Part shown: piece after piece, positions 49,597 to 55,825 of the stretch
Numbering within the stretch: position 1 is the stretch's first letter
Layout: the number at the start of each line of letters is the position of its first letter
Source of the DNA: Bacteroidales bacterium
Lineage (GTDB): Bacteria > Bacteroidota > Bacteroidia > Bacteroidales > FEN-979
Assembly (NCBI GenBank): GCA_014860625.1
Contig: JACZJJ010000105.1
Coordinates: 1 to 55,825 of the forward strand
Length of the DNA: 55,825 nucleotides
Direction: 5' to 3'
The notes under the pieces: model-generated
What the model was told of the DNA's origin: nothing
What the model saw: only the letters and a program-made list of their open reading frames with translations
The model's database searches: none
Position numbers and translations under genes: made by a program

Positions 49597-50863
49597 ATCC
49601 AGATTTCTGATTTTACTGATCGTTTGCCTTACCACATTCTCTGCCATCGCTCAGATCCGGATCGCTTCTCCTTACTCCCGCTTTGGTATTGGCGACCTTG
49701 CCGACAACAACAATGCCTGGAACCTGTCGATGGGTCAAACCTCCTTCGCGATCCGCAGTCCTTACCATGTCAATTATGGCAATCCTGCTTCCTACACGGC
49801 ATTCGATTCACTTTCGTTTGTCTTCGAAGGCGGATTCAACGCCGATATTGTTCAGTTAACCTCCAATGCACAAACAGCTACCAGGAACTATGCCTCACTC
49901 GGCTACATCCTCTTCGGGATGCCGGTTACCAGATGGTGGAAAACAAGTTTTGGTCTGGTGCCATTCAGTGATGTGGGATACAACGTGGTAAATGTGGAGA
50001 CTTACGAGGGGATCGGACCCGTGGCCAGGGTTTACACCGGATCCGGCGGGATCAACAAATTTTACTGGGGGAACGGGTTTAAGATCATGAAAAACCTCTC
50101 CATCGGCTTCAACTTCTCATACCTCTTCGGCAATATGCAACGGGAATCGCAGATTCTCTTTTTAGATTCAGCCTACTATGCGAATGTGAAGGTGAAAAAC
50201 AACGTGACCATGAATGACATTTATTTCAATTATGGCATTCAGTATTATGCGTTATTGAAACGAGATCTGCGTCTGACAGCAGGTGCCGTATTTGCCCTTG
50301 AGTCGAAGATGAGCGCCGAAACGGATTATGTGGCTCACACCTTTTTTTCAGGCATATCAGGGATTGAATATCCGAAAGACACACTGGAATTCGTAGAGGG
50401 ATATAAAGGGAAAATTATCATCCCTTTAACCTTGGGCGCCGGAATCGGATTGGAAAAATTTGATCAGTGGTTATTCAGTATTGATTACCGGTGGGCTAAC
50501 TGGAAGAAATTTACTGCATTCGATCTCACCGACTCGCTCGTGAACAGTCACCAAATTAGCGCCGGGGCAGAATTCTTACCGGATATCAATAGTTATTCCA
50601 ACTATTTAAAGAGAATCCGATATCGTGTGGGATTCATGTACAACAACACCTACCTTAAATTACGGGGAAAGCAACTCAATGAGTTTGCTTTTACAGTAGG
50701 ATTTGGGTTGCCTCTCCGCGGGGTGAAAACAGCCCTGAACCTTTCTGCACAGGTTGGAATGAGAGGTACCACAGAAGCTAACCTGATCAGGGAAACATAC
50801 CTGCGTTTCGTTATCGGATTCTCCATCTACGAAAGATGGTTTATCAAACGAAAGTACTACTAG
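49586..50863 (+). CDS. Outer-membrane beta-barrel protein of unknown function
   Basis: The 425-residue protein has a signal peptide (MLNKSRFLILLIVCLTTFSAIAQ) and a beta-barrel pattern with alternating hydrophobic residues and FadL-like N-terminal features (SPYSRFGIGDLADNNNAWNLSMGQTSFAIRSPYHVNYGNPASYTAFDSLSFVFEGG). The ORF overlaps coaX by 11 bp and lptC by 28 bp, so the three are one operon. It could be involved in hydrophobic solute transport or LPS assembly, but the family is not resolved. Confidence 0.8.
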   Translation: MLNKSRFLILLIVCLTTFSAIAQIRIASPYSRFGIGDLADNNNAWNLSMGQTSFAIRSPYHVNYGNPASYTAFDSLSFVFEGGFNADIVQLTSNAQTATRNYASLGYILFGMPVTRWWKTSFGLVPFSDVGYNVVNVETYEGIGPVARVYTGSGGINKFYWGNGFKIMKNLSIGFNFSYLFGNMQRESQILFLDSAYYANVKVKNNVTMNDIYFNYGIQYYALLKRDLRLTAGAVFALESKMSAETDYVAHTFFSGISGIEYPKDTLEFVEGYKGKIIIPLTLGAGIGLEKFDQWLFSIDYRWANWKKFTAFDLTDSLVNSHQISAGAEFLPDINSYSNYLKRIRYRVGFMYNNTYLKLRGKQLNEFAFTVGFGLPLRGVKTALNLSAQVGMRGTTEANLIRETYLRFVIGFSIYERWFIKRKYY

Positions 50864-51435
50864 CCTTGAAAACAGTTTTTATCCGGATATTTGTTGCGGC
50901 AACTGCATTCCTGTTGGTATGGATTCTGTCGATGGGTTGCCGCAGGGATATTGAAATCGCGCAGATACCGGTCGACTCCACCCAACAAGCCCTGATGATG
51001 GCTATCGATATCGATGTGATATTCAGCGATTCGGGACACCTCCAGGCCAGAGTTACTGGACCTGTCGTTAACCGGTATGAAGGAGAAGTGGTGTGGATGG
51101 AGTTCCCCAGGGGATTCAAGGCGGAGATGTTTGATTCGGCACAACGACTGGAAACAACCATTACCGCCGATTACGGAAAACGAATGGAGTCGTTAAAAAC
51201 AATGGAAGCAAGGGGGAACGTAGTGGTCCGGAATGAATTTAAAAATGAACAACTGAATACCGATGTGCTGATATGGAATGAGATAAGGCACACGATCAAA
51301 ACAGATTCTCCGGTGAAAATTACCACTCCTGATAAAGTATTATATGGGACAGGCCTCGAGGCGAATGAGACATTCACCACCTACCGGATTCTCCGGCCAA
51401 GGGGTGAAATGCAGGTGAAAGAGGATTCTATTTAA
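50836..51435 (+). CDS. lptC: LPS export ABC transporter periplasmic protein LptC
   Basis: The 199-residue protein has an N-terminal hydrophobic stretch with a lipobox-like SMGC (VFIRIFVAATAFLLVWILSMGC) and a LptC/OstA-like domain: VIFSDSGHLQARVTGPVVNRYEGEVVWMEFPRGFKAEMFDSAQRLETTITADYGKRMESLKTMEARGNVVVRNEFKNEQLNTDVLIWNE. LptC bridges the inner-membrane LptBFG complex to LptA in LPS transport. It sits between the outer-membrane protein and ppiD, an envelope-biogenesis context. Residue identity is modest as usual for this family, but the length and strand pattern fit. Confidence 0.82.
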   Translation: MVYQTKVLLALKTVFIRIFVAATAFLLVWILSMGCRRDIEIAQIPVDSTQQALMMAIDIDVIFSDSGHLQARVTGPVVNRYEGEVVWMEFPRGFKAEMFDSAQRLETTITADYGKRMESLKTMEARGNVVVRNEFKNEQLNTDVLIWNEIRHTIKTDSPVKITTPDKVLYGTGLEANETFTTYRILRPRGEMQVKEDSI

Positions 51436-51436
51436 C

Positions 51437-51467
51437 TTGTTGGATTCATTTGAAATTACTACCTTTG
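51437..51467 (+). promoter_or_regulatory. Promoter for ppiD
   Basis: TTG (51437-51439) and TACCTTTG (51460-51467) are 20 bp apart; the ATG at 51506 lies 38 bp downstream. It overlaps the end of the lptC transcript, so ppiD may also be read through. Confidence 0.55.
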
Positions 51468-51505
51468 CCGACTATTTTTGAACATCTTTTTAACATTTTT
51501 ATAGA

Positions 51506-53626
51506 ATGGCTATAATTGGAACAATCAGAAAGCATTCAGCACTTGCAGTGATTATTGTAGGTGTGGCAATTGCGGCATTTGTGATCGGAGACTTCGGCGC
51601 TGGCCGGTCGAAACCCACAACAGATATAGGCGCTGTTAACGGAGAGGATATTGCATACATGGACTTCAACAGCAAGGTTGAAGAGAACCTCGAATTCCAG
51701 CGGGAGAATACGGGTGACGACAAAATCTCTGAAGAGACCTCCTACCAGGTAAGGCAGAGTGTTTGGAATACCATGATCAGAAACCTGGTGATTGGAAATG
51801 AGCTGGAAGAGCTTGGAATGGGAGTTTCGCCGGAAGAGCTGTTTGAACAGGTTCAGGGTAAAAATCCACACCGCTATATCCTCCAGTATTTCAAGGATCC
51901 AAACAGCGGACAGTACGACCCGGCTATCGTCCTGAATTATTTGCGCAACCTCGACCAGATGGAGCCCAAAGCCAGAACACAATGGCTGCAATTTGAAAAG
52001 GCTATCAAAGAGGATCGGCTTGAGACGAAGTTTAACAACCTGATCAGTAAATCTTACTATATGCCCAAGCCGCTCCTGCGGAAACAGCATGAGCAGCAGA
52101 ACAAGTCACTTAACATCAGATACGTTTCTCCTGGTTTTTATGTAATTCCCGATAGCGCTGTCGTTCTTACAGATGCTGATTACGCCAGGTTTTACGATAA
52201 AAACAAGGCCTATTTTCAGAACGAAGAGCCTGTTGTTGAGCTGGATTACGTCATGTTTGAAGTCAAACCTTCTGCAAAAGACCGCGAAGACATTGCCGAA
52301 GATGTCTCAAAAATGTTTGCCGATTTTGAAAAGATCAACGATCCCATGACCTTTGTCAATGCCAATTCGGATCAGAAGTTCGATACCGGATATATCAACA
52401 GAGGCATCCTGGTTAAAGGTCTTGATTCCCTTCTTTTCAGTTCGCCGGTTGATGCCGTCATTCCTCCGTTCCAGGAAGAGAATGCCTGGTTTATGGCCAA
52501 GGTGATGGGGAAAGAAGAACGGCCCGATTCCATGCAGGGAGCGCAGTTGCTTATTACCTGGGCAGGACTGGGAATCAACGACAGTGTTACCCGTACACAA
52601 CAGCAGGCAAAACGAACCACTGACAGTCTGGTGGCCATTCTAAAAGCCAACCCGGCACGCTTCGAAGAGATTACCAAATCGATATCCGATTACCCAACGG
52701 CAAAAGATGACGGGGGTCTCCTTCCCTGGTTCCCGGATGGAAATGAAAATGTGAGCCCTTTCTTCGATGCCGGAGTTACCATGAAACCGAACGACGTGAA
52801 GATCGTGGAGACCCGGCTGGGCTACTCCATCTTCAAGTTATCCGAAAAATCTCCTGACAAACAGAAAGTTAAGGCTGCCATCTTACAACGGAACATCGAT
52901 CCAAGCAACCAAACCTTCCAGGATACCTATACCCGGGCAAGTATGTTTGCAGGTACCTATAAAAACCCGGAAGCCTTTGATACCGGTGCTGTGGCATCAG
53001 GCGTTTTCAAACGCCAGGCAGCAAATGTGAAGCCGATGGACAATACCGTTCAGGGTCTTAAAAGCGCCCGCAACATGGTTCGCTGGGCTTTTGCCGACCC
53101 AACGGAAATTGGTGAAGTTTCACCGGTGTTTGACCTTCAGGGTGTCTATGTTGTAGCCTTGTTGAAAGATCGCTCACCAGCCGGGGTTCAGCCTCTTGAC
53201 AAACTGAAAGAGCGGATCGAGCCAAGCGTAAAGAACATGAAAAAGATCGAATTGATGGCCGGTCAGATTACTGAAGCCATGAAGCGGACTGCCGACCTGA
53301 ACGAGTTTGCCAGTACGTTTAATGCGAAAGTCGATACTGCTACAGTTACATTTACAGGGATGAACCGCTCAACCATTGCCAGGGAAAACGATGTCCTTGG
53401 CCAGCTGTTCTCCCTGCCCTCGGGTCAGCTGCAGGGTCCTTTTCAGGGCAACTTTGGGGTTTACGTGGTGGTTGTGGATAATGTGGTTGAAGCCCCCTCC
53501 AAAGAGGACTTTACTTACGAACAGCGGATGGACTTTCAGGGATGGAATAACCGCGTTTCAAACTCTCTCTTCGACGCCCTGAAAAAGCAGGCTACGATCG
53601 AAGATCACCGGGAAATGTTCTACTAG
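51506..53626 (+). CDS. ppiD: Peptidyl-prolyl isomerase PpiD/SurA-like chaperone
   Basis: The 706-residue protein has an N-terminal membrane anchor (HSALAVIIVGVAIAAFVIGDF), a SurA-type N-terminal chaperone domain (residues about 38-200), one or more parvulin-like regions (AQLLITWAGLGINDSVTRTQQQAKRTTDSLVAILKANPARFEEITKSISDYPTAKDDGGLLPWFPDG) and a C-terminal part. It folds outer-membrane proteins and secreted proteins on the periplasmic face of the inner membrane. It follows lptC in the envelope-biogenesis cluster but has its own promoter. A 9-bp double array follows its stop. Confidence 0.9.
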   Translation: MAIIGTIRKHSALAVIIVGVAIAAFVIGDFGAGRSKPTTDIGAVNGEDIAYMDFNSKVEENLEFQRENTGDDKISEETSYQVRQSVWNTMIRNLVIGNELEELGMGVSPEELFEQVQGKNPHRYILQYFKDPNSGQYDPAIVLNYLRNLDQMEPKARTQWLQFEKAIKEDRLETKFNNLISKSYYMPKPLLRKQHEQQNKSLNIRYVSPGFYVIPDSAVVLTDADYARFYDKNKAYFQNEEPVVELDYVMFEVKPSAKDREDIAEDVSKMFADFEKINDPMTFVNANSDQKFDTGYINRGILVKGLDSLLFSSPVDAVIPPFQEENAWFMAKVMGKEERPDSMQGAQLLITWAGLGINDSVTRTQQQAKRTTDSLVAILKANPARFEEITKSISDYPTAKDDGGLLPWFPDGNENVSPFFDAGVTMKPNDVKIVETRLGYSIFKLSEKSPDKQKVKAAILQRNIDPSNQTFQDTYTRASMFAGTYKNPEAFDTGAVASGVFKRQAANVKPMDNTVQGLKSARNMVRWAFADPTEIGEVSPVFDLQGVYVVALLKDRSPAGVQPLDKLKERIEPSVKNMKKIELMAGQITEAMKRTADLNEFASTFNAKVDTATVTFTGMNRSTIARENDVLGQLFSLPSGQLQGPFQGNFGVYVVVVDNVVEAPSKEDFTYEQRMDFQGWNNRVSNSLFDALKKQATIEDHREMFY

Positions 53627-53630
53627 GAAT

Positions 53631-53739
53631 CAGGTTGGTCAAGTTGGACAAGTTTGTCAAGTTGGTCAAATGCACGAACCTGACCAACCTGTCTAACCTG
53701 TCTAACCTGTCCAACCTGTCTAACCTGTCCAACCTGTCT
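53631..53739. repeat. Two facing 9-bp tandem arrays between convergent genes
   Basis: Left: four units CAGGTTGGT, CAAGTTGGA, CAAGTTTGT, CAAGTTGGT (53631-53666). Right: seven units AACCTGACC/AACCTGTCT/AACCTGTCC (53677-53739). The right unit is the approximate reverse complement of the left (AACTTGACC in register), so transcripts can fold into a long hairpin and may terminate both convergent genes. Confidence 0.85.
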
Positions 53740-53759
53740 AACCTGTACCTGTCCAACAC

Positions 53760-54092
53760 TTACTTTAAAGTATCCTTTATGACAATCTCCTGGCGCCTGG
53801 AGGCCCATTCGTTCCGGCTTTCGGTATAAGCGCGGAGTTCCACGAGATATTTTCCCGGAACAACATACGTGTAAGAAGGATTGGTGTCGGATGACGTAGA
53901 GTCGTTGCCGAAATACCAGTCGTAGGAGAAAGCGTTGGTCGACCGGTTGGTGAATTTTACGGTGCAGGGAATCTTAAAATCGTTGTTTCCGCTGTATGTA
54001 AAATTGGCGGTAGGGATTGGCTCGTTTTTGTAACAACCGCTCAGAGCAAGGGCGGTAAAAAGAAGAATCAGGTTATTCCGGAACAAATTCAT
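53760..54092 (-). CDS. PKD-domain lipoprotein coupled to atpC
   Basis: The 110-residue protein has a lipoprotein signal (MNLFRNNLILLFTALALSGC, lipobox LSGC) and one PKD-type beta-sandwich domain (TANFTYSGNNDFKIPCTVKFTNRSTNAFSYDWYFGNDSTSSDTNPSYTYVVPGKYLVELRAY). Its start overlaps the atpC stop (ATGA), so it is translationally coupled to the ATP synthase genes. The reason is unclear; PKD lipoproteins usually bind partners or glycans on the surface. Confidence 0.82.
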   Translation of the reverse strand: MNLFRNNLILLFTALALSGCYKNEPIPTANFTYSGNNDFKIPCTVKFTNRSTNAFSYDWYFGNDSTSSDTNPSYTYVVPGKYLVELRAYTESRNEWASRRQEIVIKDTLK

Positions 54093-54328
54093 TCCGCTAA
54101 GATAAGCACTTTGTTTTTCAACACCTCAATCACGCCTCCGTTGATCTCAAAAAATTTAGGCTCCTCACCGTTGATTTCCACCTTGACGGATCCCTTTTTC
54201 AGTACAGAGATCAGCGATGCATGATGATTCATGACCTCAAATGAGCCGTCAATTCCGGGCAACTGCACCAGGTGCACATGGTCGCCTTCGAACAGGGTAG
54301 TATCGGGTGTTACAATTTCTAAACGCAT
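54089..54328 (-). CDS. atpC: ATP synthase subunit epsilon (short form)
   Basis: The 79-residue protein is the N-terminal beta-sandwich domain of F1 epsilon (LEIVTPDTTLFEGDHVHLVQLPGIDGSFEVMNHHASLISVLKKGSVKV). The C-terminal helical domain that can inhibit the enzyme is absent, as in many Bacteroidota (from memory). It follows atpD by about 85 bp, in a gap that holds two repeat arrays. It couples to the PKD lipoprotein gene through a 4-bp overlap. Confidence 0.93.
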   Translation of the reverse strand: MRLEIVTPDTTLFEGDHVHLVQLPGIDGSFEVMNHHASLISVLKKGSVKVEINGEEPKFFEINGGVIEVLKNKVLILAE

Positions 54329-54336
54329 ATTGGTTT

Positions 54337-54364
54337 CAGTTTGCAGTTTGCAGTCGGCAGTTTG
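54337..54364. repeat. Four-copy 7-bp array between atpD and atpC
   Basis: CAGTTTG, CAGTTTG, CAGTCGG and CAGTTTG run head to tail. The same unit family occurs in the epimerase gene at 34496-34523. Confidence 0.9.
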
Positions 54365-54377
54365 CAGCTAATTTTGC

Positions 54378-54409
54378 TACCTTCCTACCTCCCTACTTTC
54401 CTACCTTCC
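54378..54409. repeat. Four-copy 8-bp array abutting the atpD stop
   Basis: TACCTTCC, TACCTCCC, TACTTTCC and TACCTTCC run head to tail; a partial fifth copy reaches the atpD stop codon at 54413-54415. Confidence 0.9.
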
Positions 54410-54412
54410 TAC

Positions 54413-55825
<1,413 letters not shown>

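Noticed and set aside
53635-53829. Open frame with repeated SNLSNLSNL
   Set aside because: It is only the translation of the 9-bp array and overlaps the end of the PKD lipoprotein gene; no start or domain supports it.

Overview
The window looks like a chromosomal segment of a Bacteroidota bacterium, probably of the Bacteroidales. The reasons are the Na+-translocating NADH:quinone reductase followed by apbE, several secreted proteins ending in a type IX secretion (T9SS) sorting domain, promoters of the Bacteroidota type (TTG about 17-20 bp before TAnnTTTG), few Shine-Dalgarno sites, a large N-terminally extended AGCS symporter, and an atpD-atpC pair with a short epsilon subunit. Species cannot be named from sequence alone.

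Layout. 1-3743: the end of the nqr operon (nqrD partial, nqrE, nqrF), the flavin transferase apbE, and a small Cys-rich membrane protein facing it. 3871-6365: a sensor/nucleotidyltransferase fusion, a metallophosphoesterase overlapping it, and a WalJ-type metallo-beta-lactamase. 6469-9671: an LTA-synthase-like phosphotransferase and a multi-spanning membrane protein. 9720-14150: lipoproteins, a remnant of a T9SS gene, a nitronate monooxygenase-like protein with no standard start codon, and a carotenoid-desaturase-like FAD enzyme. 14425-25147: a TonB receptor, a 'mobile mystery' HTH/Fic pair, three T9SS-type proteins, LETM1-like and ORF6N genes, and a 670-bp repeat-rich gap. 25173-30897: a tripartite RND efflux operon (adaptor, pump, TolC). 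31195-39107: an AGCS symporter, cytochrome c, an epimerase carrying a translated repeat insertion, an EthD-like protein, and proteins of unknown role. 39104-42981: a CHASE/PAS histidine kinase divergent from a periplasmic-binding-protein/GcvH-like fusion. 43119-48457: a T9SS protein, a heavy-metal RND remnant, a three-gene HipBST-like toxin-antitoxin operon, and a histidine kinase with a CxxCH sensor domain. 48707-55825: tRNA-Phe, coaX, an outer-membrane protein, lptC, ppiD, a PKD lipoprotein, atpC and atpD (partial).

Two themes stand out. First, the two probable toxin-antitoxin or mobile modules each have three evenly spaced operator-like repeats in front of them: 32 bp apart for the HTH/Fic pair and 61 bp apart for HipBST. 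These fit autorepression, with one copy overlapping the promoter or start codon. Second, short tandem arrays with 7-, 8- or 9-bp units occur at many places, most often with exactly four copies. They lie at gene junctions (25145-25172, 54337-54409, 53631-53739), beside a promoter (30934-30982) and inside genes without breaking the frame (19201-19228, 19711-19738, 34496-34523). In the epimerase gene such an array sits next to three 25-bp-class palindromes, and together they encode about 39 extra residues. This resembles the Rickettsia palindromic elements but in an unrelated phylum.

All calls come from reading the sequence and translated proteins; no database search was possible.
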